Origin: Paludibacteraceae bacterium
GTDB lineage: Bacteria; Bacteroidota; Bacteroidia; Bacteroidales; Paludibacteraceae
Assembly (NCBI GenBank): GCA_905233255.1
Contig: CAJOCN010000001.1
Coordinates: 1 to 64,000, forward strand
Length of the DNA: 64,000 bases
Direction of reading: 5' to 3'
The notes beneath the pieces were generated by a model. The model did no database searches, was not told the origin of the DNA, and was given only the letters and a program-made list of their open reading frames with translations. Of the stretch, positions 17,424 through 26,995 are shown in pieces. The translations under genes were made by a program, and so were the position numbers. Numbering within the stretch: the stretch's first letter is position 1; the number at the start of each line of letters is the position of its first letter.

Positions 17424-17977
17424 TGGACTGGTTGAATGTCATAGTGATGGGAATTGGTTTGGCGATGGATTGCTGTGCGGTATCTGCCGTACAGGGCTTG
17501 AACCAACGCCGGTGGCATCCGCGTGCATTACTGATGGCGGCCATCTTCGGTTGCTTTCACATGGGTATGCCCATCATCGGTTATTTCGCAGGTACACTTT
17601 TTGTCTCGTTCATGCAGACTTACGCACCGTGGATTGCATTGGCATTACTTGGATTTTTAGGCGTAAAGATGATTTGGGAGTCCTTCCACGAGGATGAAGA
17701 GGGGGAGAAAAAAGCGAACTGGAGCCTGACGAACCTGTTGCTTCTGGCATTAGCCACCAGCATTGATGTGTTAGCTACCGGATTGCTCTTTGTACCATAT
17801 CCGGAGTGGCTGGTACCGGCTATACTGACTATCGGCAGCATTACGGCTCTTTTCTCGCTCGGCGGATACCTAGTAGGTGTCTATGTGGGCAAACTGAAAC
17901 TGAACATGGAGTTGATCGGAGGCCTGGTGCTGATAGCTCTGGGTGTAAAGATATGCATGGAGGGCTTATGTTTGTAA
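17423..17977 (+). CDS. mntP: Manganese efflux pump MntP
   Basis: 184 residues, six membrane helices in two repeats. Each repeat keeps the family's intramembrane Asp (Asp16 in GLAMDCC; Asp115 in ATSIDVLATG). It exports Mn2+ across the inner membrane. The start overlaps the def stop (TAATG). A yybP-ykoY manganese riboswitch would not be expected at this in-operon position, and I see none. Confidence 0.92.
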   Translation: MDWLNVIVMGIGLAMDCCAVSAVQGLNQRRWHPRALLMAAIFGCFHMGMPIIGYFAGTLFVSFMQTYAPWIALALLGFLGVKMIWESFHEDEEGEKKANWSLTNLLLLALATSIDVLATGLLFVPYPEWLVPAILTIGSITALFSLGGYLVGVYVGKLKLNMELIGGLVLIALGVKICMEGLCL

Positions 17978-18555
17978 TCGGAGAAAATACCTTGGTCTCG
18001 CTCGATGTGCTGGAGAAAGAGTTCTGCTGCGATCTGGATAGTTGCCGCGGTTGTTGCTGTATTGAAGGAGATGCAGGTGCTCCGCTGACAGACGAGGAAG
18101 AGCAGAAAATCCAAGAGATACTGCCGATATTGCTGCCGGACATGACCAAAGAAGCAAAAGCGGTGGTAGAAGCGCAAGGAATAGCATACAATGACCCTTC
18201 CGGTGAGCGGGTGACCTCTATTGTAAACGACAAAGATTGTGTTTTCGCCCGGACGGATCATAACGGATGGTGTTATTGCCTGATAGAGAAGGCGTATAAT
18301 GCCGGTAAGATTGATTTCAAGAAACCCATTTCCTGTCACTTATACCCGATACGGCTGACTCAAATAGGGGAATATACGGGCGTGGAATACCATCGGTGGG
18401 ATATCTGTCATTGCGCCCGGATGAAAGGCAAGAAACTACACCTGCCGGTGTATCAGTTCCTCAAAGAACCGCTTATCAGGCGGTTTGGTGAGGCATGGTA
18501 TCAAGAATTAGAACTAACTGCTAACGAATGGAAAAAACAATGCGCGCAGAAGTAA
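17968..18555 (+). CDS. DUF3109 family Cys-rich protein
   Basis: 195 residues. The Cys-rich N-terminus (CCDLDSCRGCCCIEGDAGAPL), CVFA, CYCLIEKAY, CHLYPIR and CHCAR match DUF3109, related to YkgJ-type Zn/Fe-S proteins of unknown role. I start at the ATG preceded by GGAGG, which overlaps the mntP 3' end by 10 bases. Cytoplasmic. The end overlaps the next gene. Confidence 0.88.
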   Translation: MFVIGENTLVSLDVLEKEFCCDLDSCRGCCCIEGDAGAPLTDEEEQKIQEILPILLPDMTKEAKAVVEAQGIAYNDPSGERVTSIVNDKDCVFARTDHNGWCYCLIEKAYNAGKIDFKKPISCHLYPIRLTQIGEYTGVEYHRWDICHCARMKGKKLHLPVYQFLKEPLIRRFGEAWYQELELTANEWKKQCAQK

Positions 18556-19787
18556 TCACAATAGGAGACGAATTGCTGATCGGTCAGGTGGTGGACACTA
18601 ACTCTGCCTGGATAGCCGAGAAACTGAATGAATACGGGATAGAGTTATTCCAGATCACATCTGTACACGATAACCGCGAGCATATCATCGCTGCGCTGGA
18701 CGAGGCTTTCTCCCGCGTAGACATTGTGCTGACGACCGGAGGTCTGGGGCCTACGAAAGATGATATCACCAAACATGTGCTATGCGAGTATTTCGATACA
18801 CACCTTATAGAAAGCGCGTCCGTGCGCGCGCATATAATGGAATTGTATAAGGAGCGTCCGGATGTGCTGAACCGCCTGACCGCTACACAGTGGTTAGTGC
18901 CCGAGAATGCACTCATACTCGAGAACAGAGTAGGTTCTGCTCCACTTATGGTTTTCCACCATGGCAAACAGATATTGGCTTCCATGCCGGGTGTGCCGTA
19001 CGAAATGAAGATTGCGATGGAGGAACAGATACTGCCGTATATCGAGAATTATGAATTAAAAATTACGAATTACGAATTAGGGCATATATTGCACCGAACA
19101 TTGCAGGTTAGCGGTATCCCCGAATCGTCGCTGGCAATTATTCTGGAGGATTACGAAAATGAGATGCCGCCCTCACTTCATTTGGCGTATCTGCCCAAAG
19201 ACGGCATGATCCGCCTGCGTCTATCAACTTATGGCGGGATTCCGGAGGATGAGATGAACAGGTGGTTTGAGCGGTTAAAAGAGCTTGTCGCAGCATATCT
19301 GATAGCAGACAGTGATGAGCCGTTAGAGGTTATAGCGGGTAATCTGCTCCGGCAGAAAGGAGCAACGATCGCTACTGCAGAGAGTTGTACGGGCGGCAAA
19401 ATGGCATCACTACTCAATAAACACGCGGGTTCATCGGCATTCTATTATGGTTCGGTTATCAGTTACGACAACTCCGTCAAGGAACATCTGTTAGGAGTAC
19501 CGGAGGAGATGATACAAGCGCATGGAGTTGTGAGCGAAGAAGTGGTACGTACCATGGCTGAGTCCGTGAAGAAACTAATCGGTACAGACTATGCGATCGC
19601 AACCTCGGGAATTGCCGGTCCTACCGGAGGAACACCCGAAAAACCTGTCGGCACTGTATGGATCGCATGGGCCACTCCGAAAGGCACCTATGCGGAGTGT
19701 TTCCACTTAGGTAAGCTGCGTGAGCAAGTGACCGACAGGGCTTGCACTAAAGCATTAGTAAGATTGATACAGCTTTTGAGGGAATAA
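18540..19787 (+). CDS. cinA: CinA family protein (NMN amidohydrolase / MoCF domain)
   Basis: 415 residues. An N-terminal MoCF-type domain (ITIGDELLIGQVVDTNSAW; TTGGLGPTKDD) is followed by a C-terminal CinA deamidase domain (ATAESCTGGKMAS; SYDNSVKEHLLGV; ATSGIAGPTGG). The enzyme recycles NMN and handles ADP-ribose in NAD metabolism. The start is inside the DUF3109 gene; a Met four codons earlier (18528) is also possible. Residues about 172-183 (NYELKITNYELG) derive from a tandem GAATTAC-type repeat at 19046-19080 and look like an insertion relative to the family. Confidence 0.93.
   Translation: MRAEVITIGDELLIGQVVDTNSAWIAEKLNEYGIELFQITSVHDNREHIIAALDEAFSRVDIVLTTGGLGPTKDDITKHVLCEYFDTHLIESASVRAHIMELYKERPDVLNRLTATQWLVPENALILENRVGSAPLMVFHHGKQILASMPGVPYEMKIAMEEQILPYIENYELKITNYELGHILHRTLQVSGIPESSLAIILEDYENEMPPSLHLAYLPKDGMIRLRLSTYGGIPEDEMNRWFERLKELVAAYLIADSDEPLEVIAGNLLRQKGATIATAESCTGGKMASLLNKHAGSSAFYYGSVISYDNSVKEHLLGVPEEMIQAHGVVSEEVVRTMAESVKKLIGTDYAIATSGIAGPTGGTPEKPVGTVWIAWATPKGTYAECFHLGKLREQVTDRACTKALVRLIQLLRE
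19046..19080. repeat. Tandem GAATTAC-type repeat inside cinA
   Basis: GAATTAT GAATTAA aaATTAC GAATTAC GAATTAG: near-exact 7-base units read in the cinA frame as ENYELKITNYEL, between the MoCF domain and the conserved HRTLQVSGIPES. Confidence 0.75.
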
Positions 19788-19788
19788 T

Positions 19789-22641
19789 ATGAACGACGTA
19801 CAGCAGTTTTTATTTAATCCGTCCATCACACAATCGCTCCTATGGCTGACAATTGTCATAACCATCGGTCTATGGTTAGGTGAAAAAGCGAAAATCAAGA
19901 ATTTCTCGCTAGGTGTGACATGGGTGCTCTTTGTGGGTATTGCGCTTGCTTCATTCGGGGTCAAGATAGACCATAGTGTAGCGCAGTTTGCCAAGGACTT
20001 CGGTTTAATCCTCTTTGTTTATTCCATCGGTCTGCAGGTAGGTCCCTCTTTTTCTCCGTTCAAAAGGGGCGTTTTGCAACTCAACATGCTCTCTGCGGCA
20101 ATCGTGTTGCTGGCATGCGTGTGTACGATTGTGCTACATTATGTCACGGGAATTGATATGTCCACCTTAGCCGGTGTGATGTCCGGTGCCGTAACCTCCA
20201 CACCTTCTTTAGCGGCTACACAACAGACGTATTTTGACCTCACAGGCACGATGAATCCGGACATAGCTACCGGTTATGCGGTAGCTTATCCGCTGAGTAT
20301 TGTAGGTGTCATCTTGGCGTTTGAGTTGATCCGCAAAGCGTTCCGTGTTCAGTTGCCGGAAGAGGAAAAACGCCTGAAAATGGAGGCCGCGGAGACAGCA
20401 GAAGAACCGATATGCGTAGATATCACCCTCAATAACCCGCAGATAGGTACATTGACGATGGATGAATTGGTACAGATTTGTCCGGTCAAAGAGATGGTAA
20501 TCAGTCGCGTCATCAGGGCCGACGGGTCAGACGAGTTAGTGAACGAACAGACGCGTTTCAGCAACGGCGATACACTCCGTATCCTGACGGACAAACAGCA
20601 TATAGACGGTCTGCGGTTGTTGGGCAAGATGAAGGATTACGATTTGCATGTACAATCGGAGAAATCGGACCACTTGATCTCCCGGCGAATTGCGGTCACC
20701 CGACCGGAATGCAACGGCAAACGGATTCGCTCGTTCAATCTCCGTCAGCAATACCACGCTACTATAACCCGCGTGAGTCGTGCCGGAATAGATCTGTTGG
20801 CTACACCGGACATGGTGCTTCAATTAGGAGACCGCCTGATGGTAGTGGGCGATAAGAATGATGTGAGCAGAGTAGCAGATACGTTTGGTAACGAGCTCAA
20901 ACGGCTCGATGTACCGCATCTGTTGCCTGTGTTCTTCGGAATGGTGTTAGGAATCTGCGTAGGATTACTGCCAATTCCTCTGCCGGGTATGGGAACAAGT
21001 TTCAAGTTGGGACTGGTAGGCGGTTCGCTCATCGTAGCAATTCTTATCGGCCATTACGGACCGTATTACAATATGGTCACTTTCTCGACCACTTCGGCAA
21101 ATATGATGTTGAGGCAGGTTGGTCTGACATTGTTCCTCGCCGCTATCGGTCTCTCCGTAGGTGAGAATTTTGTACCGACATTGGTCAACGGCGGTTATCT
21201 ATGGGTTGGATATGGTTTTTTGATTACTTTGATTCCGCTCTTTACCATCGGCGCGATAGCCTATAAATGGCTGCATATCAACTATTTCAACGTGGTCGGC
21301 CTGTTGATCGGGTCCATGACTTCGGCTATGGCTCTACCATACGCGCAGTCGCTTTCATCGGAAAATAATCAAGTCTCCGTTTGCTATGCTACCGTCTATC
21401 CGTTTACTACTTTCCTGCGTGTGATGGCAGCGCAGTTGATAGTGCTGATCTTCTGCAGTTTTACTCCGATGGATTCGGTTCGTCCGCAAATCTTGCCGCC
21501 AACAGTTAATACCTTGAATGGCGAGGAATACGGCCCGACACTCACGATAGATGACAATACGCTCTATTTCGTGGGGCTTAACCGCGAGGATGGCACAGAG
21601 AGCGAAGATATCTATGTCTCCCGACGGGACAGTCGTACGGGCGAGTGGAGTACAGCCCGCCGTATTCCGGAGTTGAGTAATCCGTATCGTAACGAGGCAC
21701 CTACTTCGGTCTCCGGTGATGGCAGAACGATGCTGCTGTTTGTGGAAGGACGAATGTGTTTCTCGCAGAAAGGTCCCTACGGCTGGAGCGAACCGAGACC
21801 CTTACCACAGTACTTGCAATTAGGTAATTGGCAGGCGGATGCCATGATTACTGCGGACGGGTCCGCACTTCTCTTTGCTGCCAATTATCCCGTTGAAAAC
21901 GAAGAAAAAGCCTCACTCAATATCTTTGTGTCACTCCGCGATAAGCAGGGACGCTGGGGCAAACCGTTTTCCATCGGTTCAACGATTAACACAACCGGCA
22001 TGGAGCGCTCTCCGTTTCTTCACCCGGATATGAAAACGCTCTATTTCTCATCGGACAGGGAAGGAACGATGGGTGAACTCGATGTATGGGTGAGCAGGCG
22101 GCTATCGGATACCTGCTGGACATGTTGGTCAGAACCGGAGAACCTCGGTCCCATGGTCAATACTACGGGACGGGATTGTTGGTATAAAATCACCACGGAT
22201 GGTCAGAAGGCTTATTATGCCCGTAAAATCGGCAGAAAACACGATATCTATTCCATCACACTGCCGGAGAACAAAAGGCCGGAGACGATTACGGTGCTTA
22301 AAACGAACGAAGCAGTGGCTATCCAAAATCTGCTCTTTGAGACGGGCAGCGATAAGATCATGCCTTCTTCTCTGCCGGAGTTGAAACGGATTGCTAACTT
22401 TATTGTGACCTACGGATATAAAGTGCGGTTGGCGGGGCATACGGATAATATCGGCTCTGCGGAGGATAATAAGAAACTATCTGAAGCGCGTGCGGAATCG
22501 GTACGCCGCCAACTCATTGAATATGGTTGTTCTGCCGATCAAATCAGGGCTTTCGGCTATGGAGATATCAAACCGGTAGCGCCCAACGATACGGAGGAAA
22601 ACCGTCAACTGAACAGACGAGTGGAAATAACATTACAGTAA
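19789..22641 (+). CDS. Fusion of an AspT/YidE-type antiporter to a PD40-OmpA protein (950 aa)
   Basis: Residues 1-556 form a complete AspT/YidE/YbjL-type transporter: two blocks of about five membrane helices flanking two TrkA-C/RCK-C-like domains (about 205-375). From about 560 the chain becomes a PD40/WD40-like propeller (GEEYGPTLTIDDNTLYFVG; MKTLYFSSDREGTMGELDVWVS). It ends in an OmpA-type peptidoglycan-binding domain (LLFETGSDKIMPSS; LAGHTDNIGSAEDNKKLSEARAESV). These two proteins are normally separate genes. There is no stop or frame change at the joint (about 21455-21475), so the sequence encodes one inner-membrane protein with a periplasmic wall anchor, unless a deletion fused neighbours. 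Last gene of the gyrA operon. Confidence 0.85.
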   Translation: MNDVQQFLFNPSITQSLLWLTIVITIGLWLGEKAKIKNFSLGVTWVLFVGIALASFGVKIDHSVAQFAKDFGLILFVYSIGLQVGPSFSPFKRGVLQLNMLSAAIVLLACVCTIVLHYVTGIDMSTLAGVMSGAVTSTPSLAATQQTYFDLTGTMNPDIATGYAVAYPLSIVGVILAFELIRKAFRVQLPEEEKRLKMEAAETAEEPICVDITLNNPQIGTLTMDELVQICPVKEMVISRVIRADGSDELVNEQTRFSNGDTLRILTDKQHIDGLRLLGKMKDYDLHVQSEKSDHLISRRIAVTRPECNGKRIRSFNLRQQYHATITRVSRAGIDLLATPDMVLQLGDRLMVVGDKNDVSRVADTFGNELKRLDVPHLLPVFFGMVLGICVGLLPIPLPGMGTSFKLGLVGGSLIVAILIGHYGPYYNMVTFSTTSANMMLRQVGLTLFLAAIGLSVGENFVPTLVNGGYLWVGYGFLITLIPLFTIGAIAYKWLHINYFNVVGLLIGSMTSAMALPYAQSLSSENNQVSVCYATVYPFTTFLRVMAAQLIVLIFCSFTPMDSVRPQILPPTVNTLNGEEYGPTLTIDDNTLYFVGLNREDGTESEDIYVSRRDSRTGEWSTARRIPELSNPYRNEAPTSVSGDGRTMLLFVEGRMCFSQKGPYGWSEPRPLPQYLQLGNWQADAMITADGSALLFAANYPVENEEKASLNIFVSLRDKQGRWGKPFSIGSTINTTGMERSPFLHPDMKTLYFSSDREGTMGELDVWVSRRLSDTCWTCWSEPENLGPMVNTTGRDCWYKITTDGQKAYYARKIGRKHDIYSITLPENKRPETITVLKTNEAVAIQNLLFETGSDKIMPSSLPELKRIANFIVTYGYKVRLAGHTDNIGSAEDNKKLSEARAESVRRQLIEYGCSADQIRAFGYGDIKPVAPNDTEENRQLNRRVEITLQ

Positions 22642-22665
22642 AAAATCATTTAATACTTAAATACC

Positions 22666-23814
22666 ATGTTAGAATATGTAGATCGTAAAAATTCCGATTG
22701 TTACAAGTGGGATTCGGAATGTGCGCAAGGATGTCTGCCGTTGTGGATTGCAGACATGGATTTCAAGGCCGCCAAACCTATTCGTGAGGCGATGCAGAGA
22801 CGTCTGGACCACGGCGTTTTCGGTTATTCCATCGTGCCGCAGGAGAACTATGACGCGGTGGCATCGTGGTTCGAGCGCCGCCATGGATGGAAAGGGATTA
22901 ACCGCAACAATTTGCTCTACACCACAGCCGTTGTTCCTGCTATTTCTGCTATTTTTGCTGCTTTGCAGATGCGTCTCAACAAATGCCAGAAACTACGTGT
23001 ACTGACCTTCACACCGGCGTATAACTGTTTCTTTGCCTGCATTGAGAATATGGGCTGTGAGTTAGTGCCCTCGCCGTTGGTAGTGAAGGACAACCGGTTT
23101 GAAATCAACTGGGAGAATGTGGAGCAGAAAGCGAAACAAGCGGATGTGTTCCTCCTTTGTAACCCTCACAACCCGACGGGTAGGGTATGGACGCGTGAGG
23201 AACTGGAGCGTCTGGCGGATATAATGCGCCGCGAACATCTGTATGTGCTCTCCGATGAGATCCACTGTGAGTTTGCGTTCCCCGGGCATCCTTACACTCC
23301 GTTTGCCTCTATCGCCATCAACGATACGGATTTCTGCGTCTGCACATCAGCAAGCAAAGCATTCAATATCGCCGGACTGCTATGCGCCAATATCTTTGTG
23401 CCCAATAAAGAACTCTTTGCGCAAATCAACCATGCGTTGGAGGTACACGAAGTGAACGGACTGAATCCGTTCGGTCTGGTAGCACAGGTGGCAGCATATA
23501 ATGAATCGGAGAAATGGCTGGACGAACTGAACGAATATGTCTATGGTAACTACTGCTATCTGCGCGATTTCATCGGAAAAGAATTGCCGATGCTGCATAT
23601 TCATGAGACAGAGGGAACTTACCTCGGATGGGTGGATATATCGGCGTTAGGTGTTCCGGCAGAGCAGTTCTGCTGCGATCTGGCGAAAAAAGCGCACGTG
23701 CTTTTCAATCCATCGGAGATGTACGGAGCCGAGAATTACATCCGCATCAATCTGGCAACCTCCCGGGAAATTTTAGCCGAAGCGCTGAACCGATTGAAAG
23801 ACTATATTGCATAA
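22666..23814 (+). CDS. PatB/MalY-type pyridoxal-phosphate C-S lyase or aminotransferase
   Basis: 382 residues, fold-type I PLP enzyme. NPHNPTGRVW, DEIHCEF and SASKAFNIAGL are present; Lys231 is the expected Schiff-base residue. The opening WIADMDFKAA and GVFGYS are typical of the cystathionine beta-lyase PatB/MalY group rather than plain aspartate aminotransferases. Probably cleaves cystathionine or cysteine conjugates in the cytoplasm. It lies 24 bases after the fusion gene and ends before an intrinsic terminator. Confidence 0.9.
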   Translation: MLEYVDRKNSDCYKWDSECAQGCLPLWIADMDFKAAKPIREAMQRRLDHGVFGYSIVPQENYDAVASWFERRHGWKGINRNNLLYTTAVVPAISAIFAALQMRLNKCQKLRVLTFTPAYNCFFACIENMGCELVPSPLVVKDNRFEINWENVEQKAKQADVFLLCNPHNPTGRVWTREELERLADIMRREHLYVLSDEIHCEFAFPGHPYTPFASIAINDTDFCVCTSASKAFNIAGLLCANIFVPNKELFAQINHALEVHEVNGLNPFGLVAQVAAYNESEKWLDELNEYVYGNYCYLRDFIGKELPMLHIHETEGTYLGWVDISALGVPAEQFCCDLAKKAHVLFNPSEMYGAENYIRINLATSREILAEALNRLKDYIA

Positions 23815-23830
23815 ATTTTAGAAAAAGTGG

Positions 23831-23860
23831 CATAAACATTTGTTTATGTCATTTTTTTTT
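23831..23860 (+). terminator. Terminator overlapping the V-ATPase promoter
   Basis: CATAAAC-attt-GTTTATG (23831-23848) followed by TCA and nine T. The hairpin also contains the TTG of the next promoter, so the end of one unit and the start of the next share the same bases. Confidence 0.75.
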
Positions 23861-23870
23861 CGTAACTTTG
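23840..23870 (+). promoter_or_regulatory. Promoter of the V-type ATPase operon
   Basis: TTG (23840-23842), 20 bases, TAACTTTG (23863-23870), 34 bases upstream of the subunit E start. Confidence 0.85.
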
Positions 23871-23904
23871 CAGCGATTTTGAATCTAATTAAATTATCAA
23901 CTAT

Positions 23905-24489
23905 ATGAATCTTTCTGAATTAACCGACAAAATCTACGCTGAGGGCGTAGAGAAAGGCAATGCCGAAGCGCAACAGATCGTGGACAAAGCGAACGCCAAG
24001 GCTGCCGAGATTATTGCTGAAGCAGAGAAGAAAGCCGCTGCGCTGGTAGCAGAGGCAGAGAGCAAGTCTGCCGATCTGGACAAGAAGACACGTGCCGAGC
24101 TCAAGTTGTATGCCGAGCAGAGCGTGAATGCCGTAAAGACCGAGATCGTGAACCTCCTCTCCGATCAGATTGCCGCAGACAGCGTGAAAGCAGCAACGGC
24201 GGACGCCAAGTTCATGCAGGGTCTGATTGCCAAACTGGCAGAACAGATGGCTAAAGAGGGTGAAGTAGTCATCGAGGCTAAAGACGCAGAAGCACTGAAG
24301 AAATACTTCACCGCCAATGCGAAAGCTCTGTTGGAAAAGGGTGTGACAATCAAAGAGGTGAAGGGCATCAAGACCGATTTCACCATTCAACCGGCCAAGG
24401 GCGGATACAAACTCGCCTTCGGAGATGCCGAGTTCATCGCTTACTTCAAGGAAATGCTTCGTCCCCAACTGGTTGAAGAATTATTCTAA
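23905..24489 (+). CDS. atpE: V-type ATP synthase subunit E
   Basis: 194 residues. The N-terminal half is an Ala/Glu/Lys-rich coiled coil (about 20-80) and the C-terminal half a small globular domain, as in the peripheral-stalk subunit E of A/V-type ATPases. First gene of the operon, directly behind a strong promoter. Confidence 0.9.
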   Translation: MNLSELTDKIYAEGVEKGNAEAQQIVDKANAKAAEIIAEAEKKAAALVAEAESKSADLDKKTRAELKLYAEQSVNAVKTEIVNLLSDQIAADSVKAATADAKFMQGLIAKLAEQMAKEGEVVIEAKDAEALKKYFTANAKALLEKGVTIKEVKGIKTDFTIQPAKGGYKLAFGDAEFIAYFKEMLRPQLVEELF

Positions 24490-24501
24490 ATCGTAAATGT
24501 C

Positions 24502-25113
24502 ATGACTTACGAGTATTTACTAACCGGTCTACCGGAACTGAAGGCGGGTTCGGACGCTCCGATTTCCCTCGAGAAATTGGACGAACTGCTGGATGAGCAA
24601 CTCTCGCAGTCGGATAAAAAACTGCTGGACCTGCTCCGCGTGCCTATAGACGAGGCTACGCTGGAAGAGGGGCTGAAGGCAAAGAACCATTTTATACAAG
24701 AGTGGTTCGCGTTTAACCGTGACATCAACAATGTGATGGTAGCACAAATATGCCGCAAACACGGTTTTAACGCCAAGCAGCAGATTGTCGGCGAGGATGA
24801 GGTAGCCGAGCAACTACGAACCCACAGCACGCAGAAAGATTTCGGTCTGAACGAGCTTTCGGGCGACTATCAGGCCGTTCTGGCGCTCGCGCAGATTGAG
24901 GATCTCATGCAGCGCGAGAAGGCAATAGACGCCATCCGATTTGAGTGGCTGCAGGAGCGCACGGAGTTCGATTTCTTCTCCTCGGAGATGGTGTTCGCAT
25001 ATTATCTGGAGGCGGTGATGCTGCATCGTTGGAGCCTGCTGACCGTAGAGGAAGGCGAGAAAGTCTTCCGCGCGTTGGTGGCAGATTTAAAAAAGGATAT
25101 TAAATTAGATTAA
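24502..25113 (+). CDS. DUF2764 family protein of the V-ATPase operon
   Basis: 203 residues, mostly helical, no membrane segment (MTYEYLLTGLPELKAGSDAP at the N-terminus). DUF2764 genes sit between subunits E and A in V-ATPase operons of Bacteroidetes, Chlamydiae and spirochaetes. The protein has been suggested to take the place of the central-stalk subunit C, which is otherwise missing here. Its role is inferred from context. Confidence 0.85.
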   Translation: MTYEYLLTGLPELKAGSDAPISLEKLDELLDEQLSQSDKKLLDLLRVPIDEATLEEGLKAKNHFIQEWFAFNRDINNVMVAQICRKHGFNAKQQIVGEDEVAEQLRTHSTQKDFGLNELSGDYQAVLALAQIEDLMQREKAIDAIRFEWLQERTEFDFFSSEMVFAYYLEAVMLHRWSLLTVEEGEKVFRALVADLKKDIKLD

Positions 25114-25116
25114 GAT

Positions 25117-26868
25117 ATGACTACTGGAAAAGTAAAAGGAATCATCGCCAACCTCGTAACGGTGGCTGTCGATGGTCCTGTAGCACAAAATGAAATTTGC
25201 TACATTTATGTTGGTGAGACCAAACTGATGGCCGAGGTCATCAAAGTCATCGGCGCCAACGTTTATGCGCAAGTGTTTGAGTCCACACGTGGCCTGAAAG
25301 TAGGCAACAAAGTGGAGTTCACCGGACATATGTTGGAGGTAACCCTCGGTCCGGGTCTGCTGAGCCGCAACTACGACGGTTTGCAGAACGACCTGGACAA
25401 ACTGACGGGCGTGTTCCTCAAGCGCGGTGAATATAACTTCCCGCTCGACACCGAGAAGAAATGGGCGTTTACCCCGATTGCCAAGCCCGGCGACAAGGTA
25501 GAGGCAGCCGCTTGGCTCGGTGAGGTGGACGAAAACCATCAGCCGCATAAGATCATGGTGCCGTTCGTTTTCGAGGGCGTTTATACGGTGAAATCGATTA
25601 AACCTGCAGGCGAATACACTATCAATGAAGTGATGGCGGTTCTGACGGATACAGAGGGTGTGGATCACGAGGTCACGATGGTACAGAAATGGCCGGTAAA
25701 GAAGGCTATTCTGGCATACCGCGAGAAACCGCGTCCATTCAAACTGTTAGAGACAGGCGTTCGTACGATTGATACCGCCAACCCGCTTTGCGAGGGTGGT
25801 ACAGGTTTCATCCCGGGGCCGTTCGGTACCGGTAAGACTGTCCTTCAGCACGCCATCTCCAAACAGGCGGAGGCGGATATAGTGATCATCGCAGCCTGCG
25901 GTGAGCGTGCCAACGAGGTTGTGGAGACCTTTACGGAGTTCCCGGAACTCGAGGACCCGCACACCGGACGTAAGTTGATGGAGCGTACCATCATCATCGC
26001 CAACACGTCCAACATGCCTGTGGCATCCCGTGAGGCATCCGTTTATACCTCCATGACGATCGCAGAATACTACCGTTCGATGGGTCTGCGCGTTCTGCTG
26101 ATGGCGGACTCCACTTCCCGTTGGGCACAGGCACTCCGTGAGATGTCCAACCGTTTGGAGGAGCTTCCGGGACAGGACGCCTTCCCGATGGACCTTTCTG
26201 CCATCATCGGTGCTTTCTACGCACGCGCAGGATACGTATATTTAAATAATGGGGCAACGGGTTCCGTTACGTTCCTCGGTACCGTATCTCCTGCGGGTGG
26301 TAACCTCAAGGAGCCTGTAACCGAGGGTACTAAGAAAGTGGCACGTTGTTTCTATGCACTGGAGCAGGCGCGCGCCGACCGTAAGAGATACCCGGCTGTG
26401 AACCCGATTGACTCTTATTCGAAGTATGTAGAGTACCCCGAGTTTGCAGACTATATCTCCGGTTTGATCGACAAAGATTGGCTGCCGATGGTCAATGACA
26501 TGAAGACCTATCTGCAACGCGGTAAGGAGATCCAGGAGCAGATCAACATCCTCGGTGATGACGGTGTACCTGTTGATTACCACGAGGAGTTCTGGAAATC
26601 CGAAGTCATCGACTTTGTGATCCTCCAGCAGGACGCCTTCGATAAGATTGACGCCGTTTGTCCGCTGGAGCGCCAGCAGTACATGCTCCGTCTCGTGATG
26701 GACATCTGCCGTCATGACTACGATTTCGATAATTTCCTCGATGTCATCGACTATTTCAAGCGCATCATCAACCTCTGCAAGCAGATGAACTACTGTGAGT
26801 TCCACTCCGCGGAGTTTGAGGATTACCGCAAGAAATTGGATGAACTCCTGGCGGAGAAACAACTCTAA
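25117..26868 (+). CDS. atpA: V-type ATP synthase subunit A (catalytic)
   Basis: 583 residues, normal length. Walker A GPFGTGKT at 234-241, the non-homologous region typical of A subunits before it, and the SNMPVASREASVYT and LMADSTSRWAQALREMS motifs of the catalytic subunit. Hydrolyses or makes ATP in the cytoplasmic A3B3 head. Starts three bases after the DUF2764 stop. Confidence 0.97.
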   Translation: MTTGKVKGIIANLVTVAVDGPVAQNEICYIYVGETKLMAEVIKVIGANVYAQVFESTRGLKVGNKVEFTGHMLEVTLGPGLLSRNYDGLQNDLDKLTGVFLKRGEYNFPLDTEKKWAFTPIAKPGDKVEAAAWLGEVDENHQPHKIMVPFVFEGVYTVKSIKPAGEYTINEVMAVLTDTEGVDHEVTMVQKWPVKKAILAYREKPRPFKLLETGVRTIDTANPLCEGGTGFIPGPFGTGKTVLQHAISKQAEADIVIIAACGERANEVVETFTEFPELEDPHTGRKLMERTIIIANTSNMPVASREASVYTSMTIAEYYRSMGLRVLLMADSTSRWAQALREMSNRLEELPGQDAFPMDLSAIIGAFYARAGYVYLNNGATGSVTFLGTVSPAGGNLKEPVTEGTKKVARCFYALEQARADRKRYPAVNPIDSYSKYVEYPEFADYISGLIDKDWLPMVNDMKTYLQRGKEIQEQINILGDDGVPVDYHEEFWKSEVIDFVILQQDAFDKIDAVCPLERQQYMLRLVMDICRHDYDFDNFLDVIDYFKRIINLCKQMNYCEFHSAEFEDYRKKLDELLAEKQL

Positions 26869-26908
26869 TCAAACCACACCCTGAAAGCACTCGTTTTGCT
26901 GTCAATCC

Positions 26909-26941
26909 CGACGGTCAACCGACGGTCAACCGACAGTCAAA
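26909..26941. repeat. Three tandem 11-base repeats (CGACGGTCAAC)
   Basis: Two exact and one diverged copy in the 127-base spacer between the A and B subunit genes, the only long gap in the first part of the operon. Confidence 0.85.
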
Positions 26942-26995
26942 ACCAAGGTGACTTAAAGGTAAGTATAATACGAATGACTAAATAGAACTATTTTT

